In this document: one piece after another, positions 1 through 8,372 of the stretch
Layout of the letters: every line of letters begins with the position of its first letter
Position numbering within the stretch: the first letter of the stretch is position 1
DNA from: CAVALG01 sp963630555
Lineage (GTDB): Bacteria; Bacillota; Clostridia; Oscillospirales; Acutalibacteraceae
Assembly (NCBI GenBank): GCA_963630555.1
Contig: CAVGND010000016.1
Location: 1 to 31,883 of the forward strand
Direction: 5' to 3'
DNA length: 31,883 nt
Program-made: the position numbers and the translations under genes
The notes under the pieces: generated by a model
The model's database searches: none
What the model was told of the DNA's origin: nothing
What the model saw: only the letters and a program-made list of their open reading frames with translations

Positions 1-50
1 AATTTTGTGTAAACACACTTTAACGGTACAAGAATCAGAATTTATATCGT

Positions 51-81
51 GGCGTGTGAGCCGCAAAACGGCTTACACGCC
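51..81 (+). terminator. Stem-loop, possible terminator of an upstream gene
   Basis: The arms GGCGTGTGAGCCG (51-63) and CGGCTTACACGCC (69-81) pair over 13 positions with one mismatch and a 5-nt loop. A weak T-rich stretch (91-96) follows. It could end a gene lying before the window, or be part of the repeat cluster that follows. The T-run is poor, so the terminator call is tentative. Confidence 0.4.
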
Positions 82-116
82 GTAATTGCATTTTTCTTAA
101 AGTAAATTCTACATAC

Positions 117-297
117 GGTGGAATTTAGTCTGGGAAATTACCTTCTCAGGCTTTTTCGGCATGCTCTTTTTTAGTTCCTATCCCTACTTTTAGCCTTGTT
201 TTTGTTTCTTTTCTCCTTTTCCCACACTAAATTCCATTGTTTTCCCATACTTATTTCCACCGCTTTCCTACTGTGGAATTTACTTTGGGAATTCACT
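117..297. repeat. Cluster of four copies of a ~21-bp motif
   Basis: Four related copies are visible: A at 117-137 (+), B at 218-238 (-), C at 241-261 (-) and D at 272-292 (+). A reads GGTGGAATTTAGTCTGGGAA plus one A. B and C each match A at 18 of 21 positions, and D at about 17 of 21. A and B face each other as an inverted pair across ~80 bp. A fifth copy lies at 31487-31512 and matches D at 23 of 26 positions. There is no coding sequence here. This looks like a REP-like or MITE-derived intergenic repeat family; its nature is unknown to me. Confidence 0.7.
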
Positions 298-375
298 TTT
301 TATGATTTTTTGCCACAGTCCTGCCGTAAGCGGTGCGTGAGGGTGTATTCTTTTCGTTAAAATTTATTGCCGCTG

Positions 376-404
376 TAATATCCGCCGCCGTTCGGGCATA
401 TTTT
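376..404 (+). promoter_or_regulatory. Candidate sigma-E promoter of spoIVA
   Basis: TAATATC (376-382) and CATATTTT (397-404) are 14 bp apart, resembling the known sigma-E pattern (a -35 with ATA, 14 bp, then CATACANT). Transcription would start near 411, ahead of the ribosome site at 433-440. Sigma-E control of spoIVA is established in Bacillus; here it is inferred from motif fit (6 of 8 in the -10). Confidence 0.4.
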
Positions 405-446
405 TGTACAAAGAAACAAAGAAACGAAGTAAGCGGAGGAATTGCA

Positions 447-1925
447 ATGACCGATACAAGCATTTACAAGGATATAGCGCAGCGGACGGGCGGAAGCCTG
501 TATCTTGGGGTAGTAGGTCCCGTGAGGACGGGAAAGTCCACATTTATTAAAAGATTTATGGATACTCTTGTTCTACCGAATATTGAGGGCGATTACAGAC
601 GGGGGCGTGCCAACGACGAAATGCCGCAATCCGCCGCAGGCAGGACAATAATGACCACTGAACCTAAATTCATCCCTGAGGCAGCCGTTAAGGTGTTTAT
701 AGATGATAATGCAAGTTTTGATGTGCGTTTGATAGATTGCGTCGGATACATAGTACCGAGTGCAATCGGATATAATGAGGATGAAGGCCCGAGAATGGTT
801 ATGACCCCGTGGTTTTCTGAACCTATTCCTTTTGATAAGGCTGCGGAGATAGGCACACAAAAGGTAATTAACGAACATTCCACAATCGGACTTGTTGTAA
901 CTACCGACGGCAGTATAAGTGATATTCCGCGTGCCGAATATGAGGATGCCGAGGGCAGAATTATATCAGAACTCAAAGCGATAAACAAACCTTTTATAGT
1001 TTTACTTAACTCTGCACATCCCGATTCGCCGGAAACAAAGGCGCTTGCTGCCGAAATATCGCAAAAACACGGTGTTTCGGTTATGTCTGTCAACTGTCTT
1101 GAACTCGATGAAGCCGATATTAAAAAAATACTCGCCGGGATTTTATATGAATTCCCGGTAAAAGAAATCCGGGTGGAACTCCCGATGTGGATAACGGCAC
1201 TTGACGATGAACATTGGTTTAGAAAAGAACTTGCGGAAATGTTGCAAAATACTTGCTGCGATATAAAAAAGGTTAAGGATATATACGGTTTTGCAGATAA
1301 TGCGGAAAAGTCCCCCGGCATTTCGGATGCTAAAATTATTTACATCGAACTCGGCAGCGGATGCTGCGGCACCGAACTTGTAACCGACCCGCAACTGTTC
1401 TACAGGATCATTGAAGAAACCACCGGAATTGCAATTAAAAACGAGCAGGAATTAATGAGTAATATTATCTCCCTTTCCGAATTGAAGCGGGAATATATGA
1501 AATTCAAGGATGCGCTTGATGAGGTTGAAGCAACGGGTTACGGTATTGTTATGCCGGATATAAGCGAACTTAAACTTGAAGACCCCGAAATTGTTAAACA
1601 GGGCGGCAGATACGGCGTAAGGCTGCGTGCAAGCGCGCCCTCCATTCATATGCTGAAAGCAAACATAACCACAGAGGTGAGCCCGATAGTCGGCTCGGAA
1701 AAACAGTCCGAAGATCTGGTTATGTATCTGCTTAACGGTTTTGAGGAAGACCCGACCAAAATTTGGGATTCTAATATTTTCGGAAAATCACTTCATTCGC
1801 TTGTAAATGAGGGTTTGCATACCAAACTTGCACGAATGCCGCAGGACGCCCGTATGAGATTACAGGAAACTATAGAAAGGGTGATCAACGAAGGCTGCAG
1901 CGGGCTTATCTGCATAATACTTTAA
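447..1925 (+). CDS. spoIVA: Stage IV sporulation protein A (spore coat ATPase)
   Basis: SpoIVA hydrolyses ATP and polymerises on the forespore surface as the base of the coat; it is made in the mother cell and held there by SpoVM. The protein is 492 residues, exactly the usual length. The N-terminal GTPase-like fold has a Walker A motif GPVRTGKS (24-31), the paired threonines 70-71 in TIMTTEPKF that act as ATP sensor in Bacillus, and Asp97 in LIDCVGY as the Walker B position. The C-terminus ends in a short hydrophobic stretch (GLICIIL), as in the family. The ATG at 447 is chosen over an upstream in-frame start at 333 because AGCGGAGGA sits 7 bp before it and the family starts MTDTSIYKDIAQRTGG. 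It is monocistronic, followed by a strong terminator. Confidence 0.97.
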   Translation: MTDTSIYKDIAQRTGGSLYLGVVGPVRTGKSTFIKRFMDTLVLPNIEGDYRRGRANDEMPQSAAGRTIMTTEPKFIPEAAVKVFIDDNASFDVRLIDCVGYIVPSAIGYNEDEGPRMVMTPWFSEPIPFDKAAEIGTQKVINEHSTIGLVVTTDGSISDIPRAEYEDAEGRIISELKAINKPFIVLLNSAHPDSPETKALAAEISQKHGVSVMSVNCLELDEADIKKILAGILYEFPVKEIRVELPMWITALDDEHWFRKELAEMLQNTCCDIKKVKDIYGFADNAEKSPGISDAKIIYIELGSGCCGTELVTDPQLFYRIIEETTGIAIKNEQELMSNIISLSELKREYMKFKDALDEVEATGYGIVMPDISELKLEDPEIVKQGGRYGVRLRASAPSIHMLKANITTEVSPIVGSEKQSEDLVMYLLNGFEEDPTKIWDSNIFGKSLHSLVNEGLHTKLARMPQDARMRLQETIERVINEGCSGLICIIL

Positions 1926-1943
1926 AACATTTGATTTAACACG

Positions 1944-1994
1944 CCGCAATATGTCAAAAATCACAGACCGATTTGACATATTGCGGCTGATTTT
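1944..1994 (+). terminator. Rho-independent terminator after spoIVA
   Basis: A perfect 15-bp stem, CCGCAATATGTCAAA (1944-1958) with TTTGACATATTGCGG (1972-1986), is followed by a short run of T at 1991-1994. It separates spoIVA from the arginine operon. Confidence 0.8.
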
Positions 1995-2031
1995 GTAATT
2001 AAACGAAAAAAATTATAAATTCAAAAAAACA

Positions 2032-2061
2032 CTTGCATAAATATTCATAATATGCTATAAT
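2032..2061 (+). promoter_or_regulatory. Promoter of the arg operon with an ARG box
   Basis: TTGCAT (2033-2038) and TATAAT (2056-2061) are 17 bp apart, and the -10 carries the TGC extension. The 18 bp at 2032-2049 match the bacterial ARG box (WNTGAATWWWWATTCANW) at 16 of 18 positions, directly over the -35 and spacer, where ArgR with arginine would block RNA polymerase. A second half-site TGAAT lies at 2093-2097 in the leader. The ArgR gene itself is not in the window. Confidence 0.75.
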
Positions 2062-2125
2062 TTTGTATAAAAATTAATCAACAAGCATTTTTAATGAATA
2101 ATATTAACGATTCGGTGGTGAAACG

Positions 2126-3052
2126 ATGTTTAATGTTTTTATTGACGGCAGCGCCGGAACTACGGGGCTGAGAATTTACGAAAGACTGCAAAATCGAAAA
2201 GATATAAAATTAAATTTATTAAGCGGCGAAAATCGCAAGGATCCCGAAGCACGCCGTACCGCAATAAACGGCGCGGATGTTGTTTTTCTGTGTTTGCCGG
2301 ATGCGGCTGCTCAAGAGGCGGCGGCAATGTGCGAAAATCCCGATACGGTTATTATTGACACATCTACCGCACACAGAACTGCCGACGGATGGGAGTACGG
2401 CTTTCCCGAGCTGTCGAAGGAAATTAAAAACAGAATAGCAGGTTCAAAGCGTATAGCCGTACCCGGGTGCCACGCAAGCGGATTTATTTCTCTTGTCTAT
2501 CCTCTGGTCAGGTTCGGTGCAATCGGAGCGGGGTGTGAACTGTCCTGCTTTTCCGTTACGGGTTACAGCGGCGGGGGCAAAAAAATGATTGCGGAGTACG
2601 GTGCTGACAGCAGAGATACCCTGTTTGACGCGCCAAGACAATACGGTTTATCGCAAACTCACAAACATTTGCCGGAAATGAAAGCGATCTGCGGTCTTGA
2701 AAAAGAGCCGTTGTTTTCGCCGATAGTTGCCGATTATTACAGCGGAATGGTTGTGACGGTTCCGATATTTGCCGATATGCTGAAAGTGTCGGTTGAAGAT
2801 GTTAAAAAGATTTATTCCGAAATGTATAAAGGGCCTGTTGTTAAGTATGTCGAAAATTTTGATGAAGACGGATTTGTGTCAGCGTGCAAACTTTCCGGGA
2901 GGGACAGTATGGAGATATCGGTAACGGGTAATGACGAGCGTATATTGTTGATTTCAAGATACGATAACCTCGGCAAAGGCGCGTCGGGCGCGGCGATTGA
3001 ATGTATGAATATAGTTTTGGGGTTACCCGAAGCAGAAGGACTTGACTTGTGA
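2126..3052 (+). CDS. argC: N-acetyl-gamma-glutamyl-phosphate reductase, short (type 2) form
   Basis: ArgC reduces N-acetyl-glutamyl phosphate to the semialdehyde with NADPH, the third step to ornithine. The 308-residue length and the sequence style (GSAGTTGLRIYERL at the N-terminus, the GYSGGGKKMI stretch near 150) fit the shorter ArgC subfamily rather than the ~345-residue B. subtilis type. The nucleotide-binding glycine motif is at 8-14. The catalytic cysteine is Cys115 in VPGCHASGF. A GGTGG element precedes the ATG. It is the first gene of the operon and overlaps the upstream leader of argJ. Confidence 0.95.
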   Translation: MFNVFIDGSAGTTGLRIYERLQNRKDIKLNLLSGENRKDPEARRTAINGADVVFLCLPDAAAQEAAAMCENPDTVIIDTSTAHRTADGWEYGFPELSKEIKNRIAGSKRIAVPGCHASGFISLVYPLVRFGAIGAGCELSCFSVTGYSGGGKKMIAEYGADSRDTLFDAPRQYGLSQTHKHLPEMKAICGLEKEPLFSPIVADYYSGMVVTVPIFADMLKVSVEDVKKIYSEMYKGPVVKYVENFDEDGFVSACKLSGRDSMEISVTGNDERILLISRYDNLGKGASGAAIECMNIVLGLPEAEGLDL

Positions 3053-3062
3053 GGTTTTAAGC

Positions 3063-4277
3063 ATGGAATTTACAAATGGCGGCGTGTGCGCCGCGAAGGG
3101 ATTTAAAGCAGGAGGAGTGCATTGCGGAATAAGAAAAAACCGCGCAAAACGTGACCTTTCGTTGATCTACAGTGAAAAGCCCGCGGCAGCCGCTGCGGTC
3201 TACACAACCAATCTTGTTAAAGGTGCGCCGCTTGAAGTTACAAAAAAACACATTGCAAACGGCGTAGCGCAAGCAGTAATCTGTAACAGCGGAAACGCCA
3301 ACACCTGTAATGCAAACGGTGTTCAGGTTGCTGAAGAAACCTCAGGGTTTCTCGGCGAAGCGCTCGGTATACCGGCTGATGATGTAATTGTGGCTTCGAC
3401 CGGAGTTATAGGTCAACCGCTTGACATAGAACCGATAAAGAAAGGTATTCCCGAACTGGCGGCGGTATTGTCTGAAAACGGGAGTGAACAGGCGGCAGAG
3501 GGTATAATGACGACCGATACAAAAATCAAGCAGGCAGCCGTTAGTTTTACGGTAGGCGGTAAAACCTGCAAAATCGGCGGAATTGCAAAAGGTTCGGGAA
3601 TGATTCACCCGAATATGGCAACTATGCTTGTTTTTATAACCACCGATTGCGCCATATCTCATAAAATGCTGCAAACAGCGCTTTCGGGTGATATCGCCGA
3701 AACATTTAATATGATAAGCGTTGACGGCGATACTTCAACAAACGATATGGTTGCGGTAATGGCTAACGGTATGGCGGGTAATGCGGAAATAACCGATTAC
3801 GGCGAGGATTTTGCAGAGTTTATGAAAGCGCTTAACACCGTAAATGTTTATCTTTGCAGGCAAATAGCGGCGGACGGTGAGGGTGCAACCAAACTTATAG
3901 AGTGTAACGTAAGCGGTGCGGCAACCGTAAAAATTGCAAAACAGGTTGCAAAATCGGTTGTATGTTCTTCGCTCACAAAGGCGGCTATGTTCGGTGCTGA
4001 TGCAAACTGGGGGCGTGTGCTTTGCGCTATAGGATATTCGGGTGCGCCCGTAGATGTTAATAAAATAGATGTAGCTTTTAAGTCGGCAGCCGGTGAGATT
4101 GAGGTGTGCAGGAACGGTTCGGGGATACCGTTCAGCGAAGAAAAGGCAAAAGAAATATTGACAGAGTCCGAAACAGAGATACTGGTTGCGCTCAAGAGCG
4201 GCGAATATTCTTCTACCGCATGGGGATGCGACCTTACTTATGATTATGTTAAAATAAACGGAGATTACCGCACTTGA
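3063..4277 (+). CDS. argJ: Glutamate N-acetyltransferase / amino-acid acetyltransferase
   Basis: ArgJ moves the acetyl group from acetylornithine to glutamate, making the pathway cyclic; some members also use acetyl-CoA. The protein is 404 residues. The self-cleavage site is seen as NMATML: cleavage before Thr187 would give alpha and beta chains, and Thr187 is the nucleophile. An in-frame earlier start (3042, inside argC) is possible, but the ATG at 3063 has GTGAGG 7-8 bp before it and gives the family start (GGVCAAKGFKAGGVH). The presence of argJ explains the lack of argA or argE in the cluster. Whether it is mono- or bifunctional cannot be told from sequence. Confidence 0.96.
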   Translation: MEFTNGGVCAAKGFKAGGVHCGIRKNRAKRDLSLIYSEKPAAAAAVYTTNLVKGAPLEVTKKHIANGVAQAVICNSGNANTCNANGVQVAEETSGFLGEALGIPADDVIVASTGVIGQPLDIEPIKKGIPELAAVLSENGSEQAAEGIMTTDTKIKQAAVSFTVGGKTCKIGGIAKGSGMIHPNMATMLVFITTDCAISHKMLQTALSGDIAETFNMISVDGDTSTNDMVAVMANGMAGNAEITDYGEDFAEFMKALNTVNVYLCRQIAADGEGATKLIECNVSGAATVKIAKQVAKSVVCSSLTKAAMFGADANWGRVLCAIGYSGAPVDVNKIDVAFKSAAGEIEVCRNGSGIPFSEEKAKEILTESETEILVALKSGEYSSTAWGCDLTYDYVKINGDYRT

Positions 4278-4291
4278 ACGGGGATGAAAAT

Positions 4292-5170
4292 ATGTCGGTA
4301 AATATAACAAATGCTCAGCGTGCCGAGGTTCTTACGCAGGCTTTGCCCTACATACAGAAATATTACGGCAAGACCGTTGTTATAAAATACGGCGGCAACG
4401 CAATGGTAAATGAAGAATTAAAGCAACAGGTAATGGAGGATATCGTGCTCTTGTCCCTTATCGGGGTAAAGGTCGTTTTAGTACACGGCGGAGGGCCCGA
4501 AATAACCGAAATGCTTAAAAAAATCGGAAAAGAGTCAGTCTTTGTGGACGGGCTTCGCGTGACCGATAAAGAAACTTCCGAAATTGTTCAAATGGTGCTT
4601 GCGGGTAAAATCAACAAAGGGCTTGTCAATTTGTTGCAGATAAAAGGCGGCAAGGCAATGGGTATTTCGGGTATGGACGGGCATATGATTGAGGCATGCC
4701 CGAAAGATGAACGCCTTGGTTTTGTCGGCAAAATAACAAAAGTAAATGTGCAGCCGATTTTTGATTTGCTCAAATACGATTATATTCCCGTGGTTTCCAC
4801 GGTAGGCTGCGATATGGACGGTAATGTTTATAACATAAATGCCGACACTGCTGCCGCTTACATAGCAGGTGCGATGGGTGCGGAAAGACTGATATTAATG
4901 ACCGATATTGCAGGAATACTTAAGGATAAGGACAACCCCGATTCGCTTATTCCGTGCCTTAATATTGATGAAGCGGTACAATTGTTCGGTGATGGTACAA
5001 TTTCGGGCGGAATGGTTCCCAAGGTTGAATGCTGTATTGAAGCGATACATTACGGTGTAAATAAAGTTATTATAATGGACGGTCGTGTACCTCACTCCCT
5101 GCTTATAGAAACTTTGACGGATGAGGGTGCGGGTACTATGGTAACAGGTGAAAAAAATGATAAACGTTAA
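4292..5170 (+). CDS. argB: Acetylglutamate kinase
   Basis: ArgB phosphorylates N-acetylglutamate. The protein is 292 residues with KYGGNAM (33-39), VLVHGGGPEIT and a C-terminal NINADTAAAYIAGA region typical of the amino-acid kinase fold. A ~25-residue N-terminal helix (AEVLTQALPYIQKYYGK) precedes the core. Such a helix marks the hexameric, arginine-inhibited kinases, so feedback control by arginine is a reasonable inference. The ATG at 4292 with GGGGATG upstream is preferred over a TTG at 4274 that would overlap argJ. Confidence 0.96.
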   Translation: MSVNITNAQRAEVLTQALPYIQKYYGKTVVIKYGGNAMVNEELKQQVMEDIVLLSLIGVKVVLVHGGGPEITEMLKKIGKESVFVDGLRVTDKETSEIVQMVLAGKINKGLVNLLQIKGGKAMGISGMDGHMIEACPKDERLGFVGKITKVNVQPIFDLLKYDYIPVVSTVGCDMDGNVYNINADTAAAYIAGAMGAERLILMTDIAGILKDKDNPDSLIPCLNIDEAVQLFGDGTISGGMVPKVECCIEAIHYGVNKVIIMDGRVPHSLLIETLTDEGAGTMVTGEKNDKR

Positions 5171-6323
5171 AGAATCCGATAAAAAATATATTGCAAATAC
5201 GTATGCACGTTTCCCTGTGGTTATAACAAAGGGCAAAGGCTCTGCCTTAACTGACGAGAACGGCAAGGATTATATCGACCTTACAACTGGCATTGCGGTT
5301 AATGTTTTCGGTGCTGCCGATGACCAATGGTTGAGTGCGGTTAATAAACAACTCTGTAAAATTCAGCACACATCAAACCTCTATTATACCGCACCGTGTG
5401 CCGAACTTGCAGAGGTTCTGTGCAAACGCACAGGACTTAAAAAAGTTTTTTTCTCGAATTCAGGCGCTGAGGCAAACGAATGTGCAATTAAAGCAGCTCG
5501 TAAATATGCAGCCGAAAATAAAGGTGCGGATTGCTTTAATATAGTAACGCTTGCAAACGGTTTTCACGGCAGAACGATTACAACTCTTGCGGCTACGGGT
5601 CAGGATGTTTTTCATAAAGATTTTTTGCCGCTTACCGAAGGATTTGTTTATACCGAAGCAAATAATACCGAAATGCTTAAAAAAGCCGTGTCGGGCGGTA
5701 ATGTCGCCGCAATAATGATAGAGTGTGTTCAGGGTGAAGGCGGCGTTGTGCCGCTTAGCAAGGAGTTTGTGACTGCGGCGGCAGAGATTGCAAAGAAAAA
5801 CGATATTTTGCTTATTGTTGACGAAGTGCAAACGGGCAACGGCAGAACAGGGGAACTGTATGCCTATATGAATTACGGAATCATCCCTGATATTGTTACT
5901 ACCGCAAAAGGGCTCGGCGGCGGTTTGCCTATCGGGGCGACAATGCTCGGCGAAAAGGTTAAAGATGTTTTTTCACCGTCTGACCACGGATCAACATTCG
6001 GCGGCAACCCTGTTTGCTGCGCAGGTGCGCTTAATATTATAAACAGGATAGATCGCGAACTTTTAAACGGCGTAAAGCATAAAGCGGAATATATCAACAC
6101 CGCCCTGAAGGGTGCTTCCGGCGTTAAGTCCGTTTCCGGACTCGGACTTATGATTGGCGTCGAAACCGAAAAGCCCGCCGCCGAAGTTATAAAGAAATGT
6201 ATGGAGAATGGCGTTTTGGTTATAAAGGCTAAAAACAAGATAAGGCTTTTGCCTGCCCTTAATATTCCCGACGAACTGCTTACAGAAGCCGTAAATATAC
6301 TTATAAAATGTTGCGAGGTGTAA
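5157..6323 (+). CDS. argD: Acetylornithine aminotransferase
   Basis: ArgD is a PLP enzyme of the class-III aminotransferases that converts N-acetylglutamate semialdehyde to acetylornithine with glutamate as amino donor. The product has 388 residues. The N-terminus (INVKESDKKYIANTYARFPV) is typical of ArgD. The PLP lysine is Lys251 in TTAKGLGGG, and the DEVQTGNGRTG stretch before it holds the cofactor-binding Asp. It overlaps argB by 14 bp, and AGGTG inside the end of argB serves as its ribosome site, so translation is coupled. A GTG at 5148 is a less likely start. It could also act as the DAP-pathway succinyl-DAP aminotransferase, as ArgD does in E. coli, which would be of interest given the DapF fusion downstream. 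Confidence 0.95.
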   Translation: MINVKESDKKYIANTYARFPVVITKGKGSALTDENGKDYIDLTTGIAVNVFGAADDQWLSAVNKQLCKIQHTSNLYYTAPCAELAEVLCKRTGLKKVFFSNSGAEANECAIKAARKYAAENKGADCFNIVTLANGFHGRTITTLAATGQDVFHKDFLPLTEGFVYTEANNTEMLKKAVSGGNVAAIMIECVQGEGGVVPLSKEFVTAAAEIAKKNDILLIVDEVQTGNGRTGELYAYMNYGIIPDIVTTAKGLGGGLPIGATMLGEKVKDVFSPSDHGSTFGGNPVCCAGALNIINRIDRELLNGVKHKAEYINTALKGASGVKSVSGLGLMIGVETEKPAAEVIKKCMENGVLVIKAKNKIRLLPALNIPDELLTEAVNILIKCCEV

Positions 6324-6328
6324 AGAAA

Positions 6329-7315
6329 ATGAATTTAAAAGGGAAAAATTTTCTAAAGTTGCTTGATTTTTCGGCAGAGGAAATAGACGCTTTGCTGGAA
6401 CTTGCTGCCGAATTGAAAAATAAAAAGAAAAACGGAATAACGCACCGCCTTTGCGCCGGTAAAAACATTGCCTTAATATTTGAAAAAACAAGCACACGAA
6501 CTCGCTGCAGTTTTGAGGTGGCGGCACGCGATCTGGGTGCCGGAGTTACATATCTTGACCCTTCGGGTTCGCAAATCGGCAAAAAGGAAAGCATTGCCGA
6601 TACGGCGCGTGTGCTCGGGCGAATGTTTGACGGTATCGAATACCGCGGTTACGGGCAGGAAATTGTTGAGGAACTTGCAAAATACGCAGGCGTGCCTGTT
6701 TGGAACGGGCTTACCAATGAATTCCACCCCACACAGATATTAGCGGATTTTTTAACAATCAAAGAGCATTTCGGTCATCTTAAAGGTATCAATTTAGTCT
6801 ATATGGGTGACGCGCGGTATAATATGGGCAATTCGCTTATGGTCGGGTGCGCCAAAATGGGTGTTAATTTCACCGCCGCCGCGCCCGAGGGGTATTTCCC
6901 TGACAAGGAATTACAAGCCGAGTGCTTAAAAATTGCTGAGCAAAGCGGAGCAAAAATTAAATTTGAGACCGACCCGATTACGGCGGCAAGCGGCGCGGAT
7001 GTCATTTATACCGATGTTTGGGTTTCTATGGGCGAACCTATCGAAGTATGGGAAGAACGCATCAACGTACTGCATAAATATCAGGTTAATAAAAAAATAA
7101 TGGATGCGGCCGGGAAAAACGCAGTGTTCATGCACTGCCTGCCTGCATATCACGACCATAAAACAAAAGTAGGAAAAGAAATGGGCGAGCGGTTCGGGCT
7201 TGACGCTTTTGAGGTTACGGACGAAGTGTTTGAGTCACCGCAATCGATAGTTTTTGATGAGGCTGAAAACCGTATGCATACTATAAAAGCCGTTATTGCG
7301 GCAACATTGGGTTGA
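6329..7315 (+). CDS. argF: Ornithine carbamoyltransferase
   Basis: The enzyme joins ornithine and carbamoyl phosphate to citrulline. The 328-residue protein has the carbamoyl-phosphate loop STRTR (55-59), the HPTQ motif, and HCLPAYHD near the C-terminus, whose cysteine and leucine bind ornithine. These mark it as an OTCase rather than an aspartate or putrescine transcarbamoylase. The ATG at 6329 with GAGGTG 9 bp before it is preferred to one at 6308 inside argD. It sits 5 bp after argD and 4 bp before carA, which makes its carbamoyl-phosphate substrate. argG and argH are not nearby. Confidence 0.96.
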   Translation: MNLKGKNFLKLLDFSAEEIDALLELAAELKNKKKNGITHRLCAGKNIALIFEKTSTRTRCSFEVAARDLGAGVTYLDPSGSQIGKKESIADTARVLGRMFDGIEYRGYGQEIVEELAKYAGVPVWNGLTNEFHPTQILADFLTIKEHFGHLKGINLVYMGDARYNMGNSLMVGCAKMGVNFTAAAPEGYFPDKELQAECLKIAEQSGAKIKFETDPITAASGADVIYTDVWVSMGEPIEVWEERINVLHKYQVNKKIMDAAGKNAVFMHCLPAYHDHKTKVGKEMGERFGLDAFEVTDEVFESPQSIVFDEAENRMHTIKAVIAATLG

Positions 7316-7319
7316 TTTT

Positions 7320-8372
7320 ATGAGCAAAAAATATTTGGTTTTAGAGGATGGAACTGTCTTTGAGGGAACTGCTTTAGGCGCAGATACCGAAACGACAGGC
7401 GAACTTGTTTTTACAACGGGAATGTGCGGATATATTGAAACCATTACCGATGAGAGTTATTGCGGACAGATTGTGTTGCAAACTTTTCCGCTTATCGGTA
7501 ATTACGGAATAATTCCCGAGGATTTTGAGGGGAAGTGTGCTTTAAAAGCGTATGTAGTGCGTGAAGTATGTGAAACCCCGTCTAATTTTCGCTGTGTGGA
7601 AACATTAGATGCTTTTCTTAAAGAAAAGGGAATACCCGGAATTTGCGGAATTGATACAAGGGCAATTACTAAAATCATTCGCGAAAGCGGAGTTATGAAT
7701 GCCGCCGTGCTTAATTCCGTGCCGCAGGATTTATCCGATATTAAAAACTACCGTATAACGGGTGCGGTCAGATCCGTAACCTGCAGGGAAAGCGAAACAT
7801 TCAATCCGTCGGGCAAACATAAAATCGTTTTAATTGATTACGGCGCAAAAAGGAATATTATAAGGGAGCTTGTAAAACGGGATTGCACGGTTACCGCCGT
7901 ACCTGCCGATACATCTGCTGAGGATGTATTATCGCTTTGCCCCAACGGGGTAATGCTTTCAAACGGCCCGGGCGATCCTACAGATAACCCGTACGAGATA
8001 GCACAGATTAAAAAACTTATGGGTAAAGTCCCTGTTTTCGGTATCTGCCTCGGGCATCAGTTGATGGCGCTTGCCGCAGGTGCGCAAACCGAAAAACTGA
8101 AATACGGTCACCGCGGAGTGAATCAACCCGTGAAAGAAACGGACGGAAAACGCACTTATATAACAAGCCAAAACCATGGGTATGCCGTGGTGGGTGAAAG
8201 TGTTAAAAACGGCAAAATCAGTTTTATAAACGCCAATGACCAAACTTGCGAGGGTATTGATTACCCCGAATTAAAGGCGTTTTCGGTGCAGTTTCACCCC
8301 GAGGCGTGTTCCGGCCCGCACGATACGGAATTTTTATTTGACCGCTTTTTAGAACTAACGGAGGAAAAGTAA
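7320..8372 (+). CDS. carA: Carbamoyl-phosphate synthase small (glutaminase) subunit
   Basis: CarA releases ammonia from glutamine and channels it to CarB. The 350-residue protein has the small-subunit N-terminal domain (LVLEDGTVFEG, ELVFTTGMCGY) and a class-I glutamine amidotransferase domain, with the nucleophile Cys243 in FGICLGHQ and the HPEA catalytic histidine/glutamate near the C-terminus. The ATG at 7320 is chosen over a TTG at 7296 inside argF. Its ribosome site is weak, so translational coupling with argF is likely. It lies directly against carB with no gap. Confidence 0.96.
   Translation: MSKKYLVLEDGTVFEGTALGADTETTGELVFTTGMCGYIETITDESYCGQIVLQTFPLIGNYGIIPEDFEGKCALKAYVVREVCETPSNFRCVETLDAFLKEKGIPGICGIDTRAITKIIRESGVMNAAVLNSVPQDLSDIKNYRITGAVRSVTCRESETFNPSGKHKIVLIDYGAKRNIIRELVKRDCTVTAVPADTSAEDVLSLCPNGVMLSNGPGDPTDNPYEIAQIKKLMGKVPVFGICLGHQLMALAAGAQTEKLKYGHRGVNQPVKETDGKRTYITSQNHGYAVVGESVKNGKISFINANDQTCEGIDYPELKAFSVQFHPEACSGPHDTEFLFDRFLELTEEK

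Noticed and set aside
333..446. N-terminal extension of spoIVA from an upstream start
   Set aside because: It has no ribosome site, no likeness to the family, and overlaps the candidate promoter. The 447 start gives the standard 492 residues.
593..1321. Long minus-strand frame (242 codons) inside spoIVA
   Set aside because: It is a shadow of a well-supported gene. Its low-complexity Ser/Ile-rich translation and lack of a ribosome site argue against coding.
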